Under the pieces are notes generated by a model. That model saw nothing but the letters and a program-made list of their open reading frames with translations. It did not search any database and was not told the DNA's origin. Shown here in pieces: positions 44,829 to 53,591 of a stretch of DNA of 64,000 nucleotides (within the stretch, counting starts at the first letter, position 1; every line of letters starts with the position of its first letter). The DNA lies in contig NZ_CP102173.1 of the NCBI RefSeq assembly GCF_024584515.1, positions 3,534,001 through 3,598,000 of the forward strand, read 5' to 3'. Made by a program: the position numbers and the translations under genes. This stretch comes from Aeromicrobium wangtongii. Lineage in GTDB: Bacteria; Actinomycetota; Actinomycetes; Propionibacteriales; Nocardioidaceae.

Positions 44829-44852
44829 CAAACAGTCAAGCCTGATTGTTTG
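44829..44852. promoter_or_regulatory. Candidate TetR operator
   Basis: A 24-base imperfect palindrome, 20 of 24 positions symmetric, with outer arms CAAACA and TGTTTG. It lies between the TetR operon start and the divergent lipoprotein gene, is AT-rich against the local background, and is the only such palindrome there. Confidence 0.6.
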
Positions 44853-44921
44853 TTTCGGACGTTCGGACACCTCTGGTTCACTGGAGGGCACGGCACGATC
44901 CGACCTCCAGCAGGAGCCATC

Positions 44922-45479
44922 ATGCGCACGTCTCTGACCGCCATCGCCGCCTCCCTCGTCCTGATCCTGACCGCCAGCGCCTGCGGCAGCGACGACGACG
45001 ACAAGATCTCGTCGGCCGACCGCGAGAAGGCCGAGGCTGCGGCGCTCAAGTACGTCGGCGCAGGAAAGGCGACCGAGACCGATCGCGGCGACGGGGACGA
45101 CGACTACGCATACGAGGTCGAGGTGGAGCTGCCGGACGGCATCGACATCGAGGTGCAGCTCGACGAGAACTTCAAGGTCACCAACCGCCCTCCCACGGCC
45201 TCCGACCTGGCGACACCGGCCCCGAGCACCACGCCGTCGGCCAAGCCGTCAGCCTCGCCGTCCACCGTCGCGCCCGATGACGACCGAGGACTGCTGGGCA
45301 AGACGGCGATCCGCGCGAAGGACGCCGCCCTGAAGGCGACCGGCGGCGGCGAGGTCCTCTCCACCGAGGGCAGTGACGACGCCGACCACGTGTACGAGGT
45401 GGAGGTGCGGACGCCCAGCGGCGAGGACGTGACCGTCGAGCTGGACGCGGACTTCAAGGTCGTCCGGATCGATCGCTGA
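44922..45479 (+). CDS. Lipoprotein with two PepSY-like repeats
   Basis: A 185-residue membrane-anchored lipoprotein. Signal peptide with lipobox ending LTASAC, lipidated at Cys 21. Two homologous segments of about 55 residues follow (30-88 and 125-185), each with 'AALKxxGxGxxxxxExxDxxDxxYEVEVxxPxGxDxxVxLDxxFKVxxxxR', joined by a Ser/Thr/Pro linker. This is the PepSY-type arrangement of extracytoplasmic inhibitor-like or sensory domains. CAGGAG lies six bases before ATG 44922. The promoter region is shared with the TetR operon, so it might be controlled by the same operator. Confidence 0.8.
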   Translation: MRTSLTAIAASLVLILTASACGSDDDDKISSADREKAEAAALKYVGAGKATETDRGDGDDDYAYEVEVELPDGIDIEVQLDENFKVTNRPPTASDLATPAPSTTPSAKPSASPSTVAPDDDRGLLGKTAIRAKDAALKATGGGEVLSTEGSDDADHVYEVEVRTPSGEDVTVELDADFKVVRIDR

Positions 45480-45510
45480 CATTTCCGAAAAGACAGGTGG
45501 TCGCATCCGT

Positions 45511-45516
45511 TAGTAT
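45511..45516 (+). promoter_or_regulatory. -10-like hexamer TAGTAT
   Basis: TAGTAT, 34 bases before ATG 45550, in an unusually AT-rich 40-base stretch after the lipoprotein stop. Fits a promoter with a short leader that contains the GAAGGA ribosome site. Confidence 0.4.
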
Positions 45517-45549
45517 CTGGCCTGCTCAGACCGCGTTCGAAGGATCGTC

Positions 45550-47281
45550 ATGGCCGACCAGACTCCCGTTCCTCCCCCGCCTCCGCCGCCGGCACCACCG
45601 GTGCCGGCGGCCGCACCCGCCACCCCCGCCGCCCCCGGCCCCCCCTGCACCCCCGGGACCTCCGGCTCCCCCCTCCTCGGGCAGCGGCGCCAAGAAGGGC
45701 TTCGTCGGCGTCGTGGCGGCGGCCGTCCTGCTCGGCGGCGGTTACGGCGCCTATGCGGTCTACGACCGGCTCGACGGCGGCGGCCCGCAGCCCCATGACG
45801 TCCTGCCGGCATCGACCGACGCGTACCTGCGCCTGGACCTGGACCCCTCGGCGAGCCAGAAGATGGACCTGTTCAAGCTGGTCCGCGAGTTCCCCGACGT
45901 CGCCGACGAGCTCGGCATCAAGAGCGACGACCAGGACATCCGCGAGCTGGTGTTCAAGCAGGTCCTGTCCAAGGAGTGCGACGGCCTGGACTACGACGAC
46001 GACGTCGAGCCGTGGCTCGGCGAACGCATCGGCGTGGGCCTGGACGTGGAGGACGGGAGCTTCCTGATCGCCGTCCAGACCACCGACGAGAAGGCCTCCC
46101 GCCAGGGGATCAAGAAGCTGTTCGCGTGCGCGGACGACACCTATGGCATCGCCTACCTGGACGGCTACGCGATCCTGGCTCCCAAGCAGGCCGAGGTCGA
46201 CGCGGCGGTCAAGGCCACCGAGAAGGCCCCCTTGGGCGACGACAAGGACTTCGTCAAGGACTTCGAGCAGCTCGGCGACCAGGGCGTCGTGTCCTCGTGG
46301 ATGGATCTCGAGGCCATCGCGAAGCTGCCCGAGTTCGTCGAGTCCGGCGGATCGCAGGCCGCCGAGCTCGCCGAGGCCGGATCGGCCGCCATGACGCTGC
46401 GGGTGGACGGCTCCGCCGTCGAGCTCGCGGTGCTGGGTGGTCCGGAGCAGAAGACCAGCTCGAAGGTCCGCGGCCTGGCCGATCTGCCGGCTGACACCCT
46501 CGTCGCCCTGTCGGTCAGCGGCGTCGGGGACCAGGTCACCGAGGGATACGACACCCTGATGCAGGAGCTGGACAAGCAGCTGCCGGTGGCGGCCACTCCG
46601 GTCCCACCGGTCGCCCGGGTCACGCCCGACGCGCCCGACGCGCCCGACGCGCCGTCCTCGCCGTTGCCGCAGATCTCGCCGGTCGAGCCCCCCACGGCGC
46701 CCGGCGGCTTCGGGAGCTTCGACCCCCGCCGCTGGATCGAGCAGCTCGAGCAGTCCAGTGGCCTGCAGCTTCCGGAGGACCTCGGCACGCTGTTCGGTGA
46801 CAACCTCACGCTGGCGCTCGGCGCGAAGAATCTCGAGACGATCCCGCAGATGTCCGGGCCTGAGGACCTGAGCACCCTCGACGTCGCCCTGTCGCTGACC
46901 TCCGACCCGGCCAAGGCACTCGACCTCGTCCAGCGCCTGGCGACCCTGTCCGCCGACGGGGGCGTCCCGATGGTCGCCAGCCCGACCGACGACGGTGCCG
47001 TGCTGGCCACGAACCAGGACGCTGCCGACGCCATCACGAAGGGCGACGGCAAGCTCGGTGACGACAAGGTCTTCCGCAGCGTCATCCCCGACGGGGACGC
47101 CGCCTCCGGCGGCCTCTACGTCAATGTCGGCGCCCTTCTGGACAAGATCCTCGAGGCCGATCCCCCCAAGGACGTCCGGGACGGGATCAAGGAGGCCAAG
47201 GCCATCTCGGCCGTGGGTGTCTCGGTCAGCAAGAAGGACGACCGCCCGCTCACGAGCCTGCGGATCGCCTTCGACAAGTAG
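45550..47281 (+). CDS. DUF3352-like membrane-anchored protein with apparent frameshift in a C7 tract
   Basis: The expected start is ATG 45550 (GAAGGA five bases upstream), encoding MADQTPVPPPPPPPAPPVP. That frame leaves the conserved body, which lies in the +1 frame from GPPAPPSSGSGAKKGF onward. Removing one C from the run of seven at 45639-45645 joins both frames perfectly. The body (about 555 residues) has one transmembrane helix (GFVGVVAAAVLLGG), then an extracytoplasmic region beginning LPASTDAYLRLDLDPSASQK, typical of DUF3352 proteins. Either a sequencing error, slippage-corrected expression or a real inactivating frameshift. A GTG at 45497 opens the body frame but gives an implausible Arg/His/Trp-rich N-terminus. 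Function unknown. Confidence 0.7.
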
Positions 47282-47285
47282 GGGG

Positions 47286-48419
47286 TCAGGCGGCGGGTCC
47301 GGGCACCTGCGCCGAGATCGTCTCGGTGTGGGAGTCCGGGTCCACCGTCGGCTGGCGGTCGAGCTCGCCCACCGCACGGCGGGCGAACTCGGCCGCGAGC
47401 TGTATGGCCATGTCGCTCTCGGGCAGGACGTCGGCCAGCACGGGGAAGGCGTGGACCTGCTTGCGCCAGAGGTGGATCTCGACCTCGACGCCCCGATCGG
47501 ACAGCAGCAGGGCCATGGCCTCGGCCTCCGGCCGCAAGATCTCGTCCTCGACCACCACGAAGAAGGTCGGTGAGCGGATGTAGGCGCTGGCGTGCAGCGG
47601 GGAGGCGAATCCCTCGATCGCCGGCCCCTCGGGCAGCCACTGCTCCCGGATCTTGGCCAGGCGCTTGGCCGGCAGGTACGCATCGTGCGGACGGATGATG
47701 CGGGTCACGGCCTTGTCCTCCCGCTCCGGGTCGAGGCTGAGCAGCGGGGAGAATCCCAGGATCGCCGCCGGCGCGGGCAGACCGCGCCGGGTGGCCAGCT
47801 CGGCGACCTTCATCGCCAGGTAGCCACCGGCGGAGTCGCCGGCCACCACGATCTTGTCCGGGTGCGGCGACTCCTGGACGAGCGCCGCGTACGCCGTGAT
47901 GGCGTCGCGCACCGAGTCCGCCACCGATCCGACCGGCAGCTGCACGTAGTCGACCGAGATGACCGTGGCGCCGGTCTTGAGCGCCAGTCGCTCGCAGATG
48001 CGCCGATGGGTCACGATGCTGCCCGAGAAGAAGCCTCCCCCGTGCAGGTAGAGCAGCGTCATCTCGCTGTCGGGCCCGTAGCCGTGCCGCATCGACTCGA
48101 CCCGGACGCCGCCGAGCTCGCGGGCCTCGAACTGGATGTGCGGGGAGCGCCGGCGGCGGCCGGACAGGGCGTCGAGCCGTTGGATCGTGAGGAATGCCCG
48201 CTCGTTGATCGGTGTCCACATCAGGATCGGCTTGAACACGATGCGTGTCGTCCGCTGCAGCACCCGCGCCTTGAAGCTGAAGGCCTCGTGGACGACCGCC
48301 TGCTCGTACGCGACCCGCATGGGCCCCCGACCGGGTCGCTGGATCCGCTCCCGCCGCCGGTGGACCGGCGCGTCACCACGACGTGTCGTCAGCCGCTGGC
48401 TCACCCGGGTCCGCCACAT
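47286..48419 (-). CDS. Alpha/beta hydrolase (hormone-sensitive lipase / acetyl esterase family)
   Basis: A 377-residue esterase. The oxyanion-hole motif LYLHGGGFFSGS near 124, the nucleophile in VVAGDSAGGYLAMK near 193, an Asp near VVVEDEILRPEA and a His in KQVHAFPVLADVLPE complete the triad in HSL order. Acts on short-chain esters; natural substrate unknown. The first 33 residues are Arg-rich and may be untranslated if ATG 48318 is used, but TACGCT seven bases before ATG 48419 supports the longer form. Confidence 0.86.
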   Translation of the reverse strand: MWRTRVSQRLTTRRGDAPVHRRRERIQRPGRGPMRVAYEQAVVHEAFSFKARVLQRTTRIVFKPILMWTPINERAFLTIQRLDALSGRRRRSPHIQFEARELGGVRVESMRHGYGPDSEMTLLYLHGGGFFSGSIVTHRRICERLALKTGATVISVDYVQLPVGSVADSVRDAITAYAALVQESPHPDKIVVAGDSAGGYLAMKVAELATRRGLPAPAAILGFSPLLSLDPEREDKAVTRIIRPHDAYLPAKRLAKIREQWLPEGPAIEGFASPLHASAYIRSPTFFVVVEDEILRPEAEAMALLLSDRGVEVEIHLWRKQVHAFPVLADVLPESDMAIQLAAEFARRAVGELDRQPTVDPDSHTETISAQVPGPAA

Positions 48420-48426
48420 GTCTTCG

Positions 48427-48432
48427 AGCGTA
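48427..48432 (-). promoter_or_regulatory. -10-like hexamer TACGCT for the esterase gene
   Basis: TACGCT seven bases before ATG 48419, a leaderless-type arrangement. Confidence 0.4.
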
Positions 48433-48452
48433 CCCGCGGTATGCCAAAGCGC

Positions 48453-48983
48453 TCAGTCGACGCGGAACCGGGCGTCGATCTCGGCCCGGATCACGATCTC
48501 GGCCGGCACCCGGGCCGGCCGACGATCACGCCCCCCGCCGGACGCGGCCAGGACGGGGGCGGCCGGGGCCGACGAGCCCGCGAGCATGCCGGGATCGGCG
48601 ATCTCGACGGGGACCACCCTCCCGCGGCGCACGGCATCGGCGTAGGCCTGGGCCTTGGCGACCGCGTCGTCGACGGCCGACTTGCGCACCTCGGACTCGT
48701 ACCGGCGCCGGGTCGTGACGGACACGTCCCACTCCACGCCGCTGACCTCGACCCCGTCGACGCCCGACCAGTGGTCGAGGAACTTGTTCAACCGCTCGAA
48801 GTCGTCGAACTCCGCGCGCACCTCGACCTGCGCCCCGTGGTGGCCGACCGCGCGCACCTGGTCGCCGGTCCAGGCCTGCACGGCATCAGCGAGGTCGACC
48901 GAGGCGGTCATCGACACGATGGCGCGCTCGGCCGGGTGGTACTGGTCGGCGCAGCCGCGCACGGTGATCTCGAGCGTCGTCAT
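48453..48983 (-). CDS. SIMPL-domain (DUF541) protein
   Basis: A 176-residue protein. It begins TTLEITVRGCADQYHPAERAIVSM and contains the helix RKSAVDDAVAKAQAYADAV typical of SIMPL/DUF541 proteins, whose roles are varied and mostly unknown. Unlike many family members it shows no signal peptide, so it is probably cytoplasmic. ATG 48983 has CAGGAT six bases upstream. It is divergent from the PaaI gene. Confidence 0.8.
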   Translation of the reverse strand: MTTLEITVRGCADQYHPAERAIVSMTASVDLADAVQAWTGDQVRAVGHHGAQVEVRAEFDDFERLNKFLDHWSGVDGVEVSGVEWDVSVTTRRRYESEVRKSAVDDAVAKAQAYADAVRRGRVVPVEIADPGMLAGSSAPAAPVLAASGGGRDRRPARVPAEIVIRAEIDARFRVD

Positions 48984-49061
48984 GGCGACATCCTGCCCCA
49001 TGGGGCCGGGGTCAGCACCTGTTTCACTACAGTGCCAGCACGTTGACGAGAGGCTCCACGC

Positions 49062-49571
49062 ATGACCGACGCCGAGGGCGACGCGACCCGCAGCAAGACC
49101 ATCACGTGGCAGGACCCCCGCCCGCAGGCCGGCCAGGCGCTGACGATGAGCGGCCTGGACTACCTGAACGCGATGATGGACGGGCAGATCCCGGCGCCCC
49201 CGATCTCGAGCCACATCAACCTGGAGATGCTGGAGGCGGCCGCCGGCACGGTCGTGATGGCCGCGACGCCGGACGAGTCGCACTACAACCCGATCGGCTC
49301 GGTGCACGGCGGCTTCGTCGCGACGCTGCTCGACTCGGTCTGCGGGTGCGCCGTCCAGTCGACGCTGCCGGCCGGCACCGCCTACACCTCGCTGGACCTC
49401 AACGTCAGCTTCCTGCGCGGCCTCACCGTCGACACCGGACGCGTCGTGGCCACCGGCCGGGTCACCAAGCCGGGATCGCGGGCCGCCTTCGTGGAGGCCG
49501 ACATCAAGGACGCCTCGGGACGCCTGCTCGCCACCGCGACGTCGACCTGCCTGGTGTTCCCGGTCGGCTGA
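49062..49571 (+). CDS. PaaI-type hotdog thioesterase
   Basis: A 169-residue acyl-CoA thioesterase of the hotdog fold. The family core is NPIGSVHGGFVATLLDSVCG near 77-96, followed by SLDLNVSFLRGL. The expected catalytic Asp is in LLDSVCG. Substrate unknown; PaaI-like enzymes rescue CoA from aryl- or acyl-CoA esters. A TACAGT hexamer at 49028-49033 is a possible -10. Confidence 0.85.
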   Translation: MTDAEGDATRSKTITWQDPRPQAGQALTMSGLDYLNAMMDGQIPAPPISSHINLEMLEAAAGTVVMAATPDESHYNPIGSVHGGFVATLLDSVCGCAVQSTLPAGTAYTSLDLNVSFLRGLTVDTGRVVATGRVTKPGSRAAFVEADIKDASGRLLATATSTCLVFPVG

Positions 49572-49590
49572 CCGGCGAAGCCCCTGAAAC

Positions 49591-49606
49591 CTGAGGAAAT
49601 CCTCAG
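49591..49606. promoter_or_regulatory. Perfect palindrome upstream of phosphofructokinase
   Basis: CTGAGGA, two bases, TCCTCAG: seven-base perfect arms immediately before the -10-like TAGCAT (49608-49613). A repressor or activator bound here would cover the -35 region. Confidence 0.55.
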
Positions 49607-49607
49607 A

Positions 49608-49613
49608 TAGCAT
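49608..49613 (+). promoter_or_regulatory. -10-like hexamer TAGCAT for the phosphofructokinase gene
   Basis: TAGCAT, six bases and then GTG 49620. It fixes the GTG as the start and predicts a leaderless mRNA. Confidence 0.5.
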
Positions 49614-49619
49614 CGACGC

Positions 49620-50939
49620 GTGGTCACACTCGACGATCTCCAGGTCCGCTCGCTCGGCGCGAGCACCATCGACAGCCCGCTGGCGCTCTACGTCGGCGGG
49701 CGCGAGACCAATGAGTACTACGTGGGCGAGACCGACCGGGTGCTCTACGACGACACGCTCGAGCTGATCGCTGCGCGTGGTGTCCCCCTTGACGAGCTGC
49801 CGACGTTCGAGTCCGGCGGGCCGCGCCGCAAGATCTTCTTCGACCCCGCCACGACCAAGGTCGGCGTCGTGACCTGCGGCGGCCTGTGCCCGGGTCTCAA
49901 CGACGTCATCCGGGCGATCGTGCTCGAGCTGAACACCCACTACGGGGTCCGCGACGTCGTCGGGTTCCAGCACGGATATGCCGGGCTCGTCCCCGAGAAC
50001 GGCCACGCCGTGGTGCCCCTGACACCCGCATCGGTCGCCCGCATCAACGAGCGCGGCGGCACGGTGCTGGGCTCGTCGCGCGGAGCGCAGGACCCGTCGG
50101 TCATCGTCGACCGCCTGGTCGAGCTGGGCATCGACATCCTCCTGGTCATCGGCGGGGACGGGTCCATGCGCGGGGCGCACAACATCGGCCTGGAGATCGC
50201 CGCCCGAGGGCTGCAGATCGGCATCGTGGGCGTGCCCAAGACGATCGACAACGACATCCCGCACATCGGACAGAGCTTCGGCTTCTCGACCGCGTTCGCC
50301 AAGGCGGCGGAGTCGATCAAGGCCGCCCGCGTCGAGGTCGAGGCCGCGGTCGGCGGGGTCGGCATCGTCAAGGTCATGGGGCGGCACGCAGGCTTCATCG
50401 CCTGCTACGCCGCGCTGGCCAACCACGACGCCGACTTCGTGCTGATCCCCGAGGTGGGCTTCAGCCTCGACGGTGACAACGGTCTGCTGAACCTGCTGGC
50501 CCAACGGGTCAAGGACAAGGGCAGTGCCGTCATCGTCCTGGCCGAGGGAGCCGGCCAGGACCTGATTCCGGCCGACGACCGCACGGACGCCAGCGGCAAC
50601 GCGGTCCTCGGCGACATCGCGCGCTTCCTGCGCGACGAGATCGGCAAGGACTTCGCCAACCGGTCGCAGCCGCTCACGATGCGTTACTTCAACCCGGGCT
50701 ACGCGATCCGCTCGGTGCCGGCGGACGCCTCGGACTCGGTCTACTGCGCGCGCCTGGCCCAGACCGCGGTGCACGCCGCGATGGCCGGGCGCACCGACAT
50801 GGTCGTCGGACGCCGCCGGCACCGGTTCGTCAACGTCCCGATCCCGTTCGTGACGTCCGGATCGCACAGCGTCTCCCCCGACGGCGATCTGTGGCTCTCG
50901 GTCCTCGAGTCGACCGCGCAGCCCTTCGCGATGCGCTGA
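49620..50939 (+). CDS. 6-phosphofructokinase of the long, plant/spirochaete-like clade
   Basis: A 439-residue phosphofructokinase making fructose 1,6-bisphosphate. Motifs: VTCGGLCPGLNDVIRAI near 85, GGDGSMRGAHNIG near 180, PKTIDNDIP near 205 and VMGRHAGFIA near 252. The Gly in GGDGS points to ATP as donor (pyrophosphate enzymes have GGDD), while PKTIDND with Lys is more like pyrophosphate-type or group III enzymes. The 80-residue N-terminal extension also fits that clade, not the 320-residue bacterial PfkA. Start GTG 49620 follows from the promoter hexamer. Confidence 0.9.
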   Translation: MVTLDDLQVRSLGASTIDSPLALYVGGRETNEYYVGETDRVLYDDTLELIAARGVPLDELPTFESGGPRRKIFFDPATTKVGVVTCGGLCPGLNDVIRAIVLELNTHYGVRDVVGFQHGYAGLVPENGHAVVPLTPASVARINERGGTVLGSSRGAQDPSVIVDRLVELGIDILLVIGGDGSMRGAHNIGLEIAARGLQIGIVGVPKTIDNDIPHIGQSFGFSTAFAKAAESIKAARVEVEAAVGGVGIVKVMGRHAGFIACYAALANHDADFVLIPEVGFSLDGDNGLLNLLAQRVKDKGSAVIVLAEGAGQDLIPADDRTDASGNAVLGDIARFLRDEIGKDFANRSQPLTMRYFNPGYAIRSVPADASDSVYCARLAQTAVHAAMAGRTDMVVGRRRHRFVNVPIPFVTSGSHSVSPDGDLWLSVLESTAQPFAMR

Positions 50940-50961
50940 CCCGTCCTTCCGGCGTCCCGCC

Positions 50962-51095
50962 GGGACCGTCGGTTTACCACGGTCCCTCGGCAAACCGTCA
51001 CCGTCGGACGTCCGCCCACGGCAGATGCCGTCCGCCCCACGGAAATCTCCCCCGGGCGGACGAGATTTCCGGAGGGACCGTGGTAAACCGTCACC
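50962..51095. repeat. Nested inverted repeats between phosphofructokinase and metY
   Basis: Outer arms 50970-50988 and 51072-51090 are 19-base perfect inverted repeats. Inside are GGAAATCTC (51041-51049) with GAGATTTCC (51062-51070), and ACGGCA/TGCCGT at 51018-51031. GGGACCG (50962) pairs with CGGTCCC (50980). AAACCGTCACC is directly repeated at 50992 and 51085. The element fills most of a 259-base gap and is probably a dispersed palindromic repeat, possibly also a terminator. Confidence 0.7.
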
Positions 51096-51198
51096 ACGGA
51101 ACAAGGGGCCATGGGGCCCACATGGTGAGACGGGCTGTGCGATTCGCGAGATGATGGCAGGCTCGGGGGGACGAACTTTCGACTCCTTGGGAGACACC

Positions 51199-52488
51199 AT
51201 GAGCGACCAGTGGTCCTTCGAGACCAAGCAGATCCACGCCGGTCAGGTCCCTGACCCCGCCACCGGAGCCCGTGCGCTGCCGATCTACCAGACCACGTCG
51301 TACCAGTTCCGCGACACCCAGCACGCCGCCGACCTGTTCAGCCTGGCCGAGCCGGGCAACATCTACACCCGCATCATGAACCCGACGCAGGACACCGTCG
51401 AGCAGCGCCTCGCCGCGCTCGAGGGCGGCGTCGGCGCGCTCCTGTTCGCCTCGGGGCAGGCCGCCACGACCGGCGCGCTGACCAATGTCGCGGAGGTCGG
51501 TGACCACATCGTTGCGTCGGCCAGCCTCTACGGCGGCACCGACAGCCTGCTGCGCCACACCTTCCCGAAGCTCGGCATCACGGTGAGCTTCGTCGAGGAC
51601 TCCAACAACCCCGACGCCTGGCGCGCCGCGGCCCAGGACAACACCAAGGCCTTCTTTGGCGAGACGATCGGCAACCCGAAGGGCGACATCCTCGACCTCG
51701 AGGCCATCGCGACCGTCGCCCAGGAGGTCGGCGTGCCGTTCATCGTCGACAACACCGTCGCGACCCCGTACCTGCTCAACCCGCTCGAGCACGGCGTCAA
51801 CACCGTCGTGCACTCGGCGACCAAGTACATCGGTGGCCACGGCACCGCCGTCGCGGGTGTCGTCATCGACGGCGGGACGTTCGACTACGCCGCGCACGGC
51901 GACAAGTTCCCCGGCTTCACGACCCCGGACGCCAGCTATCACGGCCTGGTCTTCACCGACGCCCTCGGACCGGCGGCGTACATCGCCAAGCTGCGGGTGC
52001 AGTACCTGCGCAACGTCGGTCCCGCGATCGCACCGTTCAACGCCTTCCTGCTGGCCCAGGGCCTGGAGACGCTGAGCCTGCGCATGGAGCGCCACGTGGA
52101 GAACACCCGCCGCGTCGCGGAGTGGTTGGAGGCCCGCGAGGACGTCGCGAAGGTCACCTGGGGCAGCCTGCCCAGCAGCCCGTACAAGGCCCTCGCCGAC
52201 AAGTACGTCCCGAAGGGGTCCGGCGCCGTCCTGACCTTCGAGCTGCCCGGCGGCGTCGAGGCGGGCAAGGCGTTCATCGACTCGCTCGAGCTGTTCAGCC
52301 ACGTCGCGAACATCGGTGACGTCCGCAGCCTGGCGATCCACCCCGCCAGCACGACCCACTCGCAGGGCACCCCCGAGGAGCACGCCGCCACCGGCGTCAC
52401 CCCCGGCCTGGTGCGCCTTGCGATCGGCATCGAGGGCATCGACGACATCCTGGCCGATCTCGACGCGGGATTCCGCGCCGCCAAGTGA
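51199..52488 (+). CDS. metY: O-acetylhomoserine sulfhydrylase
   Basis: A 429-residue PLP enzyme of the Cys/Met metabolism family that makes homocysteine from O-acetylhomoserine and sulfide. Motifs: LPIYQTTSYQFRDTQHAADLF near 28, YTRIMNPTQDTVEQRLAALEGG near 55, the PLP lysine in VVHSATKYIGGHGTAVAG near 210, and the C-terminal LAIHPASTTHSQ. The length, with an insert near residues 230-260, separates it from cystathionine gamma-synthase. GGGAG precedes ATG 51199. It overlaps metX by four bases and forms the direct sulfhydrylation route to methionine. Confidence 0.92.
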   Translation: MSDQWSFETKQIHAGQVPDPATGARALPIYQTTSYQFRDTQHAADLFSLAEPGNIYTRIMNPTQDTVEQRLAALEGGVGALLFASGQAATTGALTNVAEVGDHIVASASLYGGTDSLLRHTFPKLGITVSFVEDSNNPDAWRAAAQDNTKAFFGETIGNPKGDILDLEAIATVAQEVGVPFIVDNTVATPYLLNPLEHGVNTVVHSATKYIGGHGTAVAGVVIDGGTFDYAAHGDKFPGFTTPDASYHGLVFTDALGPAAYIAKLRVQYLRNVGPAIAPFNAFLLAQGLETLSLRMERHVENTRRVAEWLEAREDVAKVTWGSLPSSPYKALADKYVPKGSGAVLTFELPGGVEAGKAFIDSLELFSHVANIGDVRSLAIHPASTTHSQGTPEEHAATGVTPGLVRLAIGIEGIDDILADLDAGFRAAK

Positions 52489-53591
52489 CCTCAGCCAGCA
52501 TCGATCCCTCTCTCGTCACCGGCGCGTGGCGGGAGGGGGATCCGCCGGGTCGCCGGACGTTCACCGACATCGGTGACGTCCTGCTGGAGTCGGGTCGCAC
52601 GCTCCCGGACGTCCGCCTCGCGTACGAGACGTGGGGGACGTTCGACGGTTCGAACGCCGTGCTGATCCTGCACGCCCTGACCGGCGACAGCCACGTCACC
52701 GGCGACGCCGGCCCGGGTCACCCGACACCAGGCTGGTGGAACACGATCGTCGGCCCCGGCGCCGCCATCGACACCGACCGATTCTTCGTCGTCGCGGCCA
52801 ACATCCTGGGCGGCTGCCAGGGATCGACGGGCCCGGCATCGCTGGACCCGGACGGCCTGCCGTGGGGCAGCACCTTTCCCGCGCTGACGGTGCGCGACCA
52901 GGTCCGTGCCGAGGTCGCGCTGGCCGACCGGCTCGGCATCGAGCGCTGGCACGGTGTCATCGGCGGCTCGGCCGGCGGCATGCGAGCCCTGGAGTGGGCC
53001 GTCGAGCACCCCGAGCGCGTCGACCGGCTGTTCCTGCTCGCGACGTCCGCTGCAGCGAGCGCCGAGCAGATCGCGCTGTCGCGGACGCAGGTCGCCGTGA
53101 TCCAGAACGACCCGGCCTGGTTCGGCGGCGACTACTACGACGGCCCGCACGGCCCCCTGACCGGGCTCGACCTGGCCCGGCGCATCGCACACATCGCCTA
53201 CCGCAGCGAGAGCGAGCTCGAGGAGCGGTTCGGCCGCACCCAGCAGGACGACGGCCGGTGGGCCGTCGACTCCTATCTTCAGCACCACGGTGCCAAGCTG
53301 GTGCGGCGCTTCGACGCGGGGTCCTACGTCGTGCTGACCTCGGCGATGGACAGCCACGACATCGGCCGGGGACGCGGCGGCACGCAGGCTGCTCTTTCCC
53401 GCATCACCGCCCGCACGGTCGTCGCGGGTGTGGATTCCGACCGGCTCTACCCGCTGCACCAGCAGCGCGAGCTGGCCGATCTCATCCCGGGTGCCGGGCC
53501 GCTGGCCGTGGTCAAGTCAGCCTTCGGACACGACGGATTCCTGATCGAGTTCGACCAGGTCGGAGCCCTGGCCCGCGAGCTTCTTCAGTAG
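52485..53591 (+). CDS. metX: Homoserine O-acetyltransferase
   Basis: A 368-residue alpha/beta-hydrolase-fold acyltransferase, first committed step of methionine synthesis. LAYETWGTFDGSNAVLILHALTGDSH near 45, the nucleophile Ser in IGGSAGGMRALEW near 159, Asp in GVDSDRLYPLHQQ near 313 and His in FGHDGFLIE near 345 give the triad. GTG 52485 makes a GTGA overlap with metY. Acetyl rather than succinyl donor is inferred from the actinobacterial MetX type and the neighbour metY. Confidence 0.93.
   Translation: MTSASIDPSLVTGAWREGDPPGRRTFTDIGDVLLESGRTLPDVRLAYETWGTFDGSNAVLILHALTGDSHVTGDAGPGHPTPGWWNTIVGPGAAIDTDRFFVVAANILGGCQGSTGPASLDPDGLPWGSTFPALTVRDQVRAEVALADRLGIERWHGVIGGSAGGMRALEWAVEHPERVDRLFLLATSAAASAEQIALSRTQVAVIQNDPAWFGGDYYDGPHGPLTGLDLARRIAHIAYRSESELEERFGRTQQDDGRWAVDSYLQHHGAKLVRRFDAGSYVVLTSAMDSHDIGRGRGGTQAALSRITARTVVAGVDSDRLYPLHQQRELADLIPGAGPLAVVKSAFGHDGFLIEFDQVGALARELLQ

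Noticed and set aside
45497-45549. GTG 45497 as the start of the DUF3352-like protein
   Set aside because: It would give an N-terminus rich in Trp, Arg and His without a ribosome site, while ATG 45550 has GAAGGA and a typical proline-rich tail. A frameshift is the better explanation.
51096-51198. SAM riboswitch or other methionine leader before metY
   Set aside because: The leader is only about 100 bases, and I find none of the conserved SAM-riboswitch core sequences.
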